This document shows positions 51,524 to 60,742 of a stretch of DNA of 64,000 nucleotides, one piece after another (positions within the stretch are counted from its first letter, which is position 1; each line of letters opens with the position of its first letter). The position numbers and the translations under genes were made by a program. The notes below the pieces were generated by a model, which saw nothing but the letters and a program-made list of their open reading frames with translations, searched no databases and was not told the origin of the DNA. The stretch comes from Paenibacillus sp. GSMTC-2017 (GTDB lineage Bacteria; Bacillota; Bacilli; Paenibacillales; Paenibacillaceae): contig NZ_JAECMT010000005.1 in NCBI RefSeq assembly GCF_016019935.1, forward strand, positions 186,006-250,005, given 5' to 3'.

Positions 51524-52849
51524 TCACCCGATCTTTTTAGCTGTTTTTGAGAAGGAGTTAATTTTGAGCTGCTGAGTGAAATGAAATTCATTTAGTTGTG
51601 TATCCAGTTCAGCGGTATCACAAGTAGAAACGATCTCTGTCAAAGTTTTAAGAGCAGGGCTGATGTCAGTACCTTTTGATGTGAAGCCTCTTGTTAACAA
51701 CTCTAAGACAAATGGCGTTTTGGATTGGCAGCTATTTGTTATCGTAATATCAACTGAATTTTCTGATTTGGTGATGCTTAAGTTGACACTTGGCTGAGCA
51801 CATAAGACAGCTTCTTCAATGGCACTATCGAGCATAATGTCGAGACAGCGAATTAAGACAATGGAGTTCATATTCACTTCAACAATTGGCTCAGAAACCT
51901 CGGTAACAACATCAATGTTTAGTGCTTGTGCTCTAATGAGTTTGGAGGATAGATGCCGTTTTAATTCCTGAACTTTAACATTATGAAGCGCATCTAGTTT
52001 GAAGTTGCTTGACTGCATGCTTTGGCTGATCGGTAATATTTTTTGTTCGAAGTAGACTTGAAGACGATCAACATCTTTGGAGCGAATATATTCGGACATC
52101 GTTAGTAAAATGTTGACATAGTCATGACGGAATTTCTGCATGTCTACATACAGGCTTTCTAAATCTTGTGTATAGACTGTCAGCCGATTATATTGGGTTT
52201 GCTGGTTTTGTAAGTTTGTTTCTTTTAATACAATTCTCATTAATACGGCACATACAGCGATAATGATAAAAAAGTAGAAGAAAAAGAGGATACTATTCGC
52301 TCTAACAATTTCATCAGAAAATCCTTGTTTCTTGCCTAGCCATATATTAATGTAAAAAATGGCTAATGTGAGAACAGTCATTATCGTAATGAGCAGCCCG
52401 TAACGTTTAAAAAATAATTCATTTCCTCCTACTTTATAAAATAAGTAGCGACCAACATAGCAGAAAGTGATTCCAAGAATCGAAATTCCGGTAAGAAGTA
52501 TTAGAAGGTAGAGAGGTTTTTGTTGAAGATCAGCATTGGACAGTTTGAGGAAGTGTATAGTTAAAAGACTAATCGTATAATCGCTTATGACCATGAAGAG
52601 TACCGGAATAATTGGAATAGTGATACTCATTAATACTTTCTTCGTCTTAGCGTACATACATCCCGTTAAAAAAACGAGGACGACTAAAGTACTCATTGCT
52701 CCCATAATCGGGAATAAGTTATAGCAAATTGACTGTGCACCTATGAGCATTACGGTTATCGTTTTCCATCCTAATCGTTCTTTTAGAAGAATGGGGATAG
52801 ACAAACAATACATAGCCATTTGTATTAATACAATAAAGAAAAATAACAT
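51524..52849 (-). CDS. AgrC-like histidine kinase with defective ATP-binding domain
   Basis: 441 residues: six to seven membrane helices (residues 1-200), coiled linker, phospho-acceptor FRHDYVNIL (His242), then an HATPase-like domain. The N-box reads MLDSAIEEA (Ser342) where the kinase at 54099 has LLDNAIEEA; the change is AAT to AGT, one base. The G-box reads SKGTDISPALKTLTEI where the partner has TKGSNRGLGLSNLKEI, so the GLGL nucleotide-lid motif is lost. It should still accept a phosphate on His242 but not bind ATP well. AAAGGTGG precedes the ATG. It has its own near-consensus promoter, separate from agrBD. Confidence 0.82.
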   Translation of the reverse strand: MLFFFIVLIQMAMYCLSIPILLKERLGWKTITVMLIGAQSICYNLFPIMGAMSTLVVLVFLTGCMYAKTKKVLMSITIPIIPVLFMVISDYTISLLTIHFLKLSNADLQQKPLYLLILLTGISILGITFCYVGRYLFYKVGGNELFFKRYGLLITIMTVLTLAIFYINIWLGKKQGFSDEIVRANSILFFFYFFIIIAVCAVLMRIVLKETNLQNQQTQYNRLTVYTQDLESLYVDMQKFRHDYVNILLTMSEYIRSKDVDRLQVYFEQKILPISQSMQSSNFKLDALHNVKVQELKRHLSSKLIRAQALNIDVVTEVSEPIVEVNMNSIVLIRCLDIMLDSAIEEAVLCAQPSVNLSITKSENSVDITITNSCQSKTPFVLELLTRGFTSKGTDISPALKTLTEIVSTCDTAELDTQLNEFHFTQQLKINSFSKTAKKIG

Positions 52850-52891
52850 GAAAGTCCACCTTTAGGTATAAATTTACATATGATCAATTCA

Positions 52892-52920
52892 ATAGTATCT
52901 AACACGTTAATTATTGTCAA
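52892..52920 (-). promoter_or_regulatory. SigA-type promoter for the kinase at 51524
   Basis: On the minus strand TTGACA (52920-52915) and TACTAT (52897-52892) are separated by exactly 17 bases. The minus-35 is a full consensus match. It lies about 43 bp before the start codon at 52849 and just downstream of the agrBD terminator. Confidence 0.7.
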
Positions 52921-52927
52921 CGACATG

Positions 52928-52972
52928 AAAAATCACTTTACTTAGTTTTTAACATAAGTAAAGTGATTTTTA
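52928..52972. terminator. Bidirectional terminator after agrD
   Basis: Perfect 17-bp stem AAAAATCACTTTACTTA (52928-52944) / complement (52955-52971), 10-base loop. The A-run on one side and T-run on the other give U-tracts in both directions. It ends the agrBD transcript 20 bp after the agrD stop. Confidence 0.88.
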
Positions 52973-52991
52973 TTTGGGTTTGATTGTATAG

Positions 52992-53153
52992 TTAAGATTT
53001 CTTCAACAGATCTAAAGGTATGCTCGGTTCGTAAAATGTACCAAGACAACATTTTTCTAAAGCAACTTCACCACTTTTAATTACAAATTTACTCATCGAT
53101 TTCGTAAATTGATCTTTCATTCCTTTAACAAACTTATCTCTCATATTGTTCAT
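52992..53153 (-). CDS. agrD: AgrD-like cyclic autoinducer peptide precursor
   Basis: 53 residues, found by reading the minus strand after agrB. An amphipathic N-terminal part (MNNMRDKFVKGMKDQF...) is followed by the core CCLGTFYEPSIPLDLLKKS. The final part matches the AgrD rule of a Cys-containing core followed by an acidic, proline-bearing recognition tail of 'E(P)x(I/V)PxEL' type. By analogy with S. aureus AgrD (core ending just before DE..VP.EL), the mature peptide should end at Phe40, giving a five-residue thiolactone ring from Cys36 to Phe40 (CLGTF). The ATG overlaps the end of agrB by 20 bases, with AGGAGTG about 9 bases upstream. A start at Met4 is also possible. Confidence 0.85.
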   Translation of the reverse strand: MNNMRDKFVKGMKDQFTKSMSKFVIKSGEVALEKCCLGTFYEPSIPLDLLKKS

Positions 53154-53760
53154 AATTCTGAACACTCCTATTCAATAGTTTATAAGTTATTGGAAGAATC
53201 ATTATGACCTGTAACGCTAATCCGATCATAAGCAAGCTTTTAATAAGTATGTTTGGACATAAGAGGGCAATTAGTGTAATAAGAATACTAGTAATGACTG
53301 ATGAACGGCGTAACTTACGTCTACGTTCTTCCCCTAGTAATGGAAATTTGTCAGTGTCAGCCGGTGCGTACCGGTATAACAATAGAGTAAGCAAACTTCC
53401 TAGTATGGTTACAACCAAATTGTTCATCAGGAGGTAAGAGCCGAGCATCGGTGTTCCTACAAAGAGTACAATACTGACAGCACTACATCGGAGACGGGTA
53501 CTAGCATGTAATCCGAAAGAAACTCGTCGAATGGCATAGTAAGCACTGTGAAGGACGAGCGTCTGAAGTACCAAATTACAAGCTAATGCAACTCCATAGA
53601 TGAGGACACTAGTTGTTAGATTTGTAAGTATTATCTCGATACCTAACTTCATCTTTAAATAGTCAATGTGGCTTCCATTACGTTCTTTGTTTAGCCATAA
53701 GGCCACTTGGTCTGCAATCGATTCTATTACATTCATCTGTACAGTAGCTTGTTTTTGCAT
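53134..53760 (-). CDS. agrB: AgrB-like peptide-processing membrane endopeptidase
   Basis: 208 residues, five to six membrane helices. The catalytic pair is visible as His85 and Cys92 in FGLHASTRLRC, with the same seven-residue spacing as S. aureus AgrB His77/Cys84. AgrB cuts the C-terminal tail of AgrD and forms the thiolactone. A ribosome site AGAGGGGTGA lies 9 bases before ATG 53760. Overlaps agrD by 20 bases. Expressed from a promoter carrying LytTR-type repeats. Confidence 0.9.
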   Translation of the reverse strand: MQKQATVQMNVIESIADQVALWLNKERNGSHIDYLKMKLGIEIILTNLTTSVLIYGVALACNLVLQTLVLHSAYYAIRRVSFGLHASTRLRCSAVSIVLFVGTPMLGSYLLMNNLVVTILGSLLTLLLYRYAPADTDKFPLLGEERRRKLRRSSVITSILITLIALLCPNILIKSLLMIGLALQVIMILPITYKLLNRSVQNYEQYER

Positions 53761-53842
53761 CTCGTTTGTTCACCCCTCTGCAACTAATAATAAGGGAGAA
53801 CGTACGATTGTGATTATATTAGCCCTATCAGCTTCATTTTCT

Positions 53843-53906
53843 ATCATAGTTGAGTAGGAATGGATAGGATAGGTTTCATAACTGTAATAAAAAACCATGT
53901 AACCGT
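53843..53906 (-). promoter_or_regulatory. LytTR (AgrA-type) activator repeats and promoter for agrBD
   Basis: Minus-strand direct repeats ACGGTTA (53906-53900) and ACAGTTA (53885-53879) are 21 bp apart, the classic AgrA/LytTR arrangement. Downstream, TATGAT (53848-53843) is a fair minus-10; the hexamer 17 bases upstream of it does not resemble TTGACA, as expected for an activator-dependent promoter. Start of agrB lies about 80 bp further on. Points to positive feedback by the AgrA-like protein at 55415. Confidence 0.65.
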
Positions 53907-54027
53907 ATATTTACCTTCCTAGTCCTATTAAATTAAGCTAGAAGACTCAAACGCAATAACTTGCAAACTAACATCTATCAATACAAAATTAGGACTATGA
54001 AGGTATCAATGGTCTTTGTTCCTAATA

Positions 54028-54056
54028 TTGACTATTCATGTAGCGATAGGTATCCT
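54028..54056 (+). promoter_or_regulatory. SigA-type promoter for the kinase/response-regulator pair
   Basis: TTGACT (54028-54033), 17-base spacer, TATCCT (54051-54056), about 42 bp before the kinase start. No LytTR repeat overlaps it, so this pair is probably expressed independently of the agrBD promoter. Confidence 0.55.
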
Positions 54057-54098
54057 ATATTTAAGTGGTAATGTTTGCACGTAAGGAGAAGTGGGAAA

Positions 54099-55394
54099 TT
54101 GATCTATTATATAGAATCACTTCAGTTGATAAGTATTGCGATTTTCATCCTGGTGTTATCCAAAACGAAATGGAATACTAGTATACTTCTTGCAATGATA
54201 GCAGGCGGAGTAGTACTAGGGATATCTTCTCTTTATGCAATGGGATTTTTAGGAATAATAGTAGTTATTATTTATTATATGATTTGTTTATTTTTGAAAT
54301 ATAGAGAGATTGGGACTAGCATACTACTTCCTATTGTGTCTCTACTATTACTAGAAATAGGTCATTTCATCTACCATTTTATTAGTACTAAAATGTTTTC
54401 TATTACATCAGAGATGACACAAAATGAAGCATTTTACGCTTACGTCGGTCTCATTGGTAGTTTTGTTATCAGTTTTATCCTGTGTGCAATAATCCGTCTT
54501 TTCTTATATAAGATCAAGAGTGAGCAAAAGATGGTTAAACGTTATAGCATTCTCTTTATTACACTTTGCAGCGCAACATTTTTGATTCTCTATGCCAATA
54601 GCTGGATCGGTGCCCAGCAAGGATATACCGACGATAATATCCGAGTGAACAGCGTTATGTTTCTTTTTTATTTTGCAATGTTGGTCATCGTATTTATCAT
54701 TATCATTCGCAGTGTAAAGCGGGATATGGTCATGCAAAATGGACAGCAGCAATACGAGCGAATGATGGAATATACAGTGAATTTAGAGCAGCTTTACGGC
54801 GATATGCAAAAGTTCCGCCAAGACTATATGGATACATTACTAACGATGTCTGAATATATTCAAGGAAAAGACATTGGGAGACTACAGTCCTATTTTGAAC
54901 AAAAAATCATTCCGATAAGCTACGATATGCAGTCAAATGACTTCAAACTAACTGCGTTACATAATGTGAAGCTGCAAGAGCTTAAAGGGATTTTATCCTC
55001 CAAACTAATTAAAGCACAGGAATTAAAAATCGATACAGTACTTGAGGCTTCGGAGCCAATTGAAACGGTTCATATGGAATCCGTTCAGCTATGCCGCTGT
55101 TTAGGTATATTGCTCGATAATGCTATTGAAGAAGCTGTATTGTGTGAAGCACCCACATTAAAGGTAGCTTTAATTAAGTATGAGCACTCAGAACTAATCA
55201 TAGTAGCAAATAGTTGCCGAGAGGGAGAAGTACCACTCTACAAATTGTTTGAAAAAGGATTTTCAACAAAAGGAAGCAACCGCGGTCTTGGACTTAGTAA
55301 CTTAAAGGAAATCATCAGTCAATTTCAAGGTGTTACGCTCGATACTCAGAGCAATAAGGGTGAATTCGTTCAACTACTCTATTTAGGCAAATAA
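54099..55394 (+). CDS. AgrC-like kinase with intact ATP site but no phospho-acceptor His
   Basis: About 431 residues: membrane sensor (residues 1-205), linker and HATPase domain. N-box LLDNAIEEA (Asn341) and G-box TKGSNRGLGLSNLKEI are complete. At the phospho-acceptor site it reads FRQDYMDTLLTMSEYI: Gln241 (CAA) replaces the His kept in the two minus-strand paralogues (FRHDYVNIL). It therefore could bind ATP and phosphorylate a partner in trans but cannot be autophosphorylated. TTG 54099 is chosen because AAGGAG is 10 bases upstream; TTG 54075 precedes that site. Followed 20 bp later by the AgrA-like regulator. Confidence 0.85.
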   Translation: MIYYIESLQLISIAIFILVLSKTKWNTSILLAMIAGGVVLGISSLYAMGFLGIIVVIIYYMICLFLKYREIGTSILLPIVSLLLLEIGHFIYHFISTKMFSITSEMTQNEAFYAYVGLIGSFVISFILCAIIRLFLYKIKSEQKMVKRYSILFITLCSATFLILYANSWIGAQQGYTDDNIRVNSVMFLFYFAMLVIVFIIIIRSVKRDMVMQNGQQQYERMMEYTVNLEQLYGDMQKFRQDYMDTLLTMSEYIQGKDIGRLQSYFEQKIIPISYDMQSNDFKLTALHNVKLQELKGILSSKLIKAQELKIDTVLEASEPIETVHMESVQLCRCLGILLDNAIEEAVLCEAPTLKVALIKYEHSELIIVANSCREGEVPLYKLFEKGFSTKGSNRGLGLSNLKEIISQFQGVTLDTQSNKGEFVQLLYLGK

Positions 55395-55414
55395 TAGTAG
55401 CAGGAGGGTACCGT

Positions 55415-56152
55415 ATGTTAGAGGTGTTTATTTGTGAAGATGATGAAGAGCAACGTAATCGGATGATAAAATATGTGTCTGACTATATTATGATGGAAAA
55501 CCTCGATATGAAGATCGTTCTAGCAACGGAAAATTCAGAAGAAATTATTGACTATTTAAAAAATAATAAAGTCATAGGATTATATTTTCTAGACGTCGAT
55601 TTGAAAGAAGAAAAAAGCGGGATTGCACTCGGAGCAGAAATTCGTCAATATGATAGTCAGGGAGCAATCGTATTTGTTACTTCACATCCTGAGCTAACCT
55701 ATTTAACGTTTACTTATAAAGTAGAAGCAATGGACTATATTACGAAGGACAAGTTTACGGACATACGCAAACGTGTTACTGAGTGTATTGATACAGCCAA
55801 CCAACGTTATGTGCTCAATAAAACTAACAACCGAAAGCTGTTTCAAATGAAAGCCGGAGATAAAATGATTAGTGTAGAATACGGTGACATCATGTTTTTT
55901 GAAACGTCATCCCAACTGCACAAAATTATCCTTCATGCCAAAAATCGTCAGGCTGAGTTTTATGGTAAGTTAAAAGAAATTTTGGAGATGGATAGTCGAT
56001 TTTACCGATGTCACAATTCGTATATTGTAAACAAAGATAATATCGTTGAAGTAGACGTTGGCAAACGTGAAATTAAGATGGTTAATGGTCAAATTTGTTA
56101 CGCATCTAGTAGATTTCTAAAGGGCTTAAAGGATATTGTGCAAAATAAATAG
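55415..56152 (+). CDS. agrA: AgrA-like LytTR response regulator
   Basis: 245 residues. Receiver domain (1-125) with acidic pocket ICEDDEEQ, phospho-acceptor YFLDVDL (Asp59), VTSH and the late Lys (AMDYITKDKF). LytTR DNA-binding domain (about 140-245) with FFETSSQLHKIILH, FYRCHNSYIVN and the C-terminal RFLKGLKDI. All phosphorylation residues look intact. It should activate the agrBD promoter through the ACxGTTA repeats. GGAGGGT precedes the ATG. Terminator follows directly. Confidence 0.9.
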   Translation: MLEVFICEDDEEQRNRMIKYVSDYIMMENLDMKIVLATENSEEIIDYLKNNKVIGLYFLDVDLKEEKSGIALGAEIRQYDSQGAIVFVTSHPELTYLTFTYKVEAMDYITKDKFTDIRKRVTECIDTANQRYVLNKTNNRKLFQMKAGDKMISVEYGDIMFFETSSQLHKIILHAKNRQAEFYGKLKEILEMDSRFYRCHNSYIVNKDNIVEVDVGKREIKMVNGQICYASSRFLKGLKDIVQNK

Positions 56153-56158
56153 ACTAAC

Positions 56159-56210
56159 AAAAAAAGAGACTTTTCATGAGAGCTACAGTTCCATGAGAAA
56201 TCTCTTTTTT
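56159..56210 (+). terminator. Rho-independent terminator after agrA
   Basis: AAAAAAGAGA...TTTTCATG (from 56159) pairs with CATGAGAAA..TCTCTTTTTT (to 56210), an interrupted stem of about 18 bp ending in six T. The A-rich 5' arm also provides a T-tract for the convergent minus-strand gene. Confidence 0.85.
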
Positions 56211-56222
56211 GTGTTCATGTAT

Positions 56223-57812
56223 CTATAACTCTGTGCTTAACGCGAAATAAGCTAAAATATCATTAATAATGTTTTCTCTGCCTTGTGGCGTCCAGCTCAT
56301 TATAAACCAATTGTCAATAAACCTGATTTGCCCAATATGATCGGTTTGAATAGATTGCCAGAAGGGCAAAGCTTGTACTTTACGGAGTGTTTCTTGAACG
56401 TCTGCATGATCGGAATATAACCGAATCCATAGTTGCTCAGTTTCTAAAGGTGGGATGTCTGGGGTGAATAGTTCCAATCTCATCTTTTTGCTAGGAATAT
56501 GTTTCCCAGGAAGTAATTTGAGCTCGGAGTAGAGCAGGTCATTCAGTGGGTGATTGATTGTTCCTTGCAGAATAACATGGTCGCTCATTAATTGCATAAC
56601 GGCTACACGTTTTTCTGCTGCTATAACCTTTAATAGCTCTGCGGCTTCAGCGATTCGTTCATTTAATTGACTGATGACCCTATTCGCATCCTCTTCACGG
56701 CCAACCAATTCAGCAATTCGCATATATGGAATTTGCCAATTCAGATCATAATCGATCATTACAGTTGGTGCAATCCGTTTGAATGTATCATAGAAAGGAG
56801 CATGAGAATAGTCTCCAATGATCAGATCTGGGCCAGCTATTTTTAACTCTTCTAGTTGACTGGCTAACCGGCGTTCATAGTCTGCTTCATCTATTCCGGG
56901 ATGTTTATAGCAATCAATAGTAACTACTGGCTCGATGCCTACTGAAATGAGACTAAGATGATAATCGAAACGAGAAGCAACGGCGACTCGGAGGTGTTCC
57001 CTTTTGAGATACAGTGTTGGAGGAAGTCCGGTCTTCTGTTTAAATAAGCGACTAAAGTAATATTCACTCGCGTATCCGAGAGAAACAGCTACATGTTTGC
57101 TGGGTATTCCTTCAGATAGTAATAACTTAGCTTGGTTAATCCGAATATCGCTTAAATAATCCATAGGGGACATACCCTTTGATTTTTTGAAGCTTCTACA
57201 ATAGGAGCTGGGTGTTAGCTGTGCGATACGAGCTAATGTGTCACGGTCTATTTTTTGAGTATAGTTGTTGTGCATATAGGTAATGCTTTCTTGGATACCA
57301 CTCCAAGCTGCACTATTTCTTTCAGTTATGAGGCTGTTCTCTTTAATGAGTAATAATAATTTATGGAGGGAAATATCTAACTCATTCGTTTCATGGTCGG
57401 TGTTTTGACTTAATGAATAGAGCTTACGAATAGCTATAAATAGGGTCGTACTTCTTCTTAAGGGAATATAACCTATTGTTAAAAAAGATAGAGGGTTTAA
57501 CGAAGGTGAACAAATCCAATGTCCATCACGTTTGGTTAACGTGAGTGCTTCGTATGTAATGGTATACCATTCCACTATGCGTGAATGAAAGGTTCCTTCA
57601 TAAGAGCCTCCTTTTGGCACAACATATAAATGAAGGGGTTCTACTTGATAGGTGGAATGATTAATGACAAGAGTACCTCTGCCTTGTGAGAAGTATAGGA
57701 GTGTAGGTTCATCGACGCTAGAGGGTGGCAACTTAGTATCACTAACTTGTAAATGATTATGAATGCTAGTAAGCGTATGTATGGTTCGTTCCTTTATGAC
57801 TGACAAAACCAT
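56223..57812 (-). CDS. AraC-family regulator with siderophore-binding (BtuF-like) domain, Btr/YbbB type
   Basis: 530 residues from ATG 57812 (TAAGGAGGG 8 bases upstream; a longer in-frame start at 57911 has none). Parts in order: an N-terminal cupin-like sensor; an AraC helix-turn-helix pair (about residues 175-270, ...DTLARIAQLTPSSYCRSFKKSKGMSPMDYLSDIRINQAKLLL... and VAVSLGYASEYYFSRLFKQKTG); and a C-terminal periplasmic-binding-protein-like domain (VAVASRFDYHLSLISVGIEPV..., AGPDLIIGDYS). This is the layout of Bacillus Btr/YbbB, which senses the ferric siderophore in the cytoplasm and activates its uptake or synthesis genes. A Fur-overlapped promoter lies upstream. Confidence 0.9.
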   Translation of the reverse strand: MVLSVIKERTIHTLTSIHNHLQVSDTKLPPSSVDEPTLLYFSQGRGTLVINHSTYQVEPLHLYVVPKGGSYEGTFHSRIVEWYTITYEALTLTKRDGHWICSPSLNPLSFLTIGYIPLRRSTTLFIAIRKLYSLSQNTDHETNELDISLHKLLLLIKENSLITERNSAAWSGIQESITYMHNNYTQKIDRDTLARIAQLTPSSYCRSFKKSKGMSPMDYLSDIRINQAKLLLSEGIPSKHVAVSLGYASEYYFSRLFKQKTGLPPTLYLKREHLRVAVASRFDYHLSLISVGIEPVVTIDCYKHPGIDEADYERRLASQLEELKIAGPDLIIGDYSHAPFYDTFKRIAPTVMIDYDLNWQIPYMRIAELVGREEDANRVISQLNERIAEAAELLKVIAAEKRVAVMQLMSDHVILQGTINHPLNDLLYSELKLLPGKHIPSKKMRLELFTPDIPPLETEQLWIRLYSDHADVQETLRKVQALPFWQSIQTDHIGQIRFIDNWFIMSWTPQGRENIINDILAYFALSTEL

Positions 57813-57965
57813 GAGCTTTACCCTCCTTAATAATGTAACCAATCGAGTGAGAATACGAATCTTTCGAAAAAAGTTAGTCACTCTAATTGCTGAGCTGCAA
57901 CAATAAGGCAAAGTTTAGGAGATTCTAAGATATGGACGGTTAAATAAGGATGATTTATCCTAAAT

Positions 57966-57994
57966 ATTATAGTGATAATGATCCTTATTATCAA
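57966..57994 (-). promoter_or_regulatory. Fur box overlapping the promoter of the AraC-type regulator
   Basis: On the minus strand TTGATA (57994-57989), 17 bases, TATAAT (57971-57966). The spacer is covered by a 19-bp near-palindrome GATAATGATCCTTATTATC (57974-57992), a good match to the Fur consensus GATAATGATAATCATTATC. Iron-bound Fur would block this promoter. Confidence 0.8.
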
Positions 57995-58094
57995 CTATAA
58001 AGTAGATAATCGTTTAGGAGGAATGTGAATCTAACTCATTCATCGCAGTGCTTTCTAATATCCTTTAAACCAACTTATAGGAGGTAATTAGTAG

Positions 58095-58487
58095 ATGGGT
58101 AATACGTTTACGATTAAGATTCATTCCCAGCGGGTGGACAAGCATGATGAGAAGAAACTATTAGAATTGTATCATTTATTAACAAGCCACGTATCCGATT
58201 TTTATCCCCTCGAGCAAGTTCAAATCACATTTCTGAGTAGTATAGAACAGTCTACGATTCCAATAGATATTCATCCACGATTAAGTGAACGACAAAGGCA
58301 GGTAGCCAAACTTCTCATAGAGCATTATTCGATTAAACGAATAGCAGAACTGATGTTTATTTCGGAAAATACAGTAAAAAAACATATCCAAAATATTAAA
58401 AAAGAATTGAATTTAGATAAAACGGGCGGCGACTTTGTCTATGAGCTGAATCGAGAGCTAGGGAAGTATAGTAAATCATTCAATTAG
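58095..58487 (+). CDS. Small LuxR/GerE-type DNA-binding protein
   Basis: 130 residues. The C-terminal half is a LuxR-type helix-turn-helix: LSERQRQVAKLLIEHYSIKRIAELMFISENTVKKHIQNIKKELN. The N-terminal 65 residues are not a receiver or other recognised sensor domain. AGGAGG precedes the ATG. It sits between two Fur boxes and about 120 bp before sbnA, so it is probably a second local regulator of the siderophore genes; signal unknown. Confidence 0.8.
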   Translation: MGNTFTIKIHSQRVDKHDEKKLLELYHLLTSHVSDFYPLEQVQITFLSSIEQSTIPIDIHPRLSERQRQVAKLLIEHYSIKRIAELMFISENTVKKHIQNIKKELNLDKTGGDFVYELNRELGKYSKSFN

Positions 58488-58555
58488 ATAACCATTAGTA
58501 TCTTTTCGGATAATATACCATGTGGAAATAGGGTGATAAGATATGGATGTAGATT

Positions 58556-58574
58556 GATAATGATACTCATTATT
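58556..58574 (+). promoter_or_regulatory. Fur box upstream of sbnA
   Basis: GATAATGATACTCATTATT matches the 19-bp Fur consensus closely. TTGATA at 58554-58559 with CTAATG or TAATGC 17-18 bases later may be the promoter it overlaps. The sbnA start is 32 bp downstream. Confidence 0.8.
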
Positions 58575-58602
58575 AACTAATGCGTGAAAGGAGGCGTCAT
58601 AG

Positions 58603-60689
<2,087 letters not shown>

Positions 60690-60742
60690 ATTCCGAGCAA
60701 ACTATCTCATATGTAGGTTAAGAGTGGAAGGTAGTGATAGAT

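Noticed and set aside
54075..54098. TTG 54075 as the start of the kinase gene
   Set aside because: It lies upstream of the AAGGAG ribosome site at 54083; TTG 54099 is correctly spaced and starts the membrane sensor.
57813..57911. 99-base N-terminal extension of the AraC-type regulator
   Set aside because: No ribosome site precedes it, the sequence is basic and unlike the family, and ATG 57812 has a strong TAAGGAGGG.
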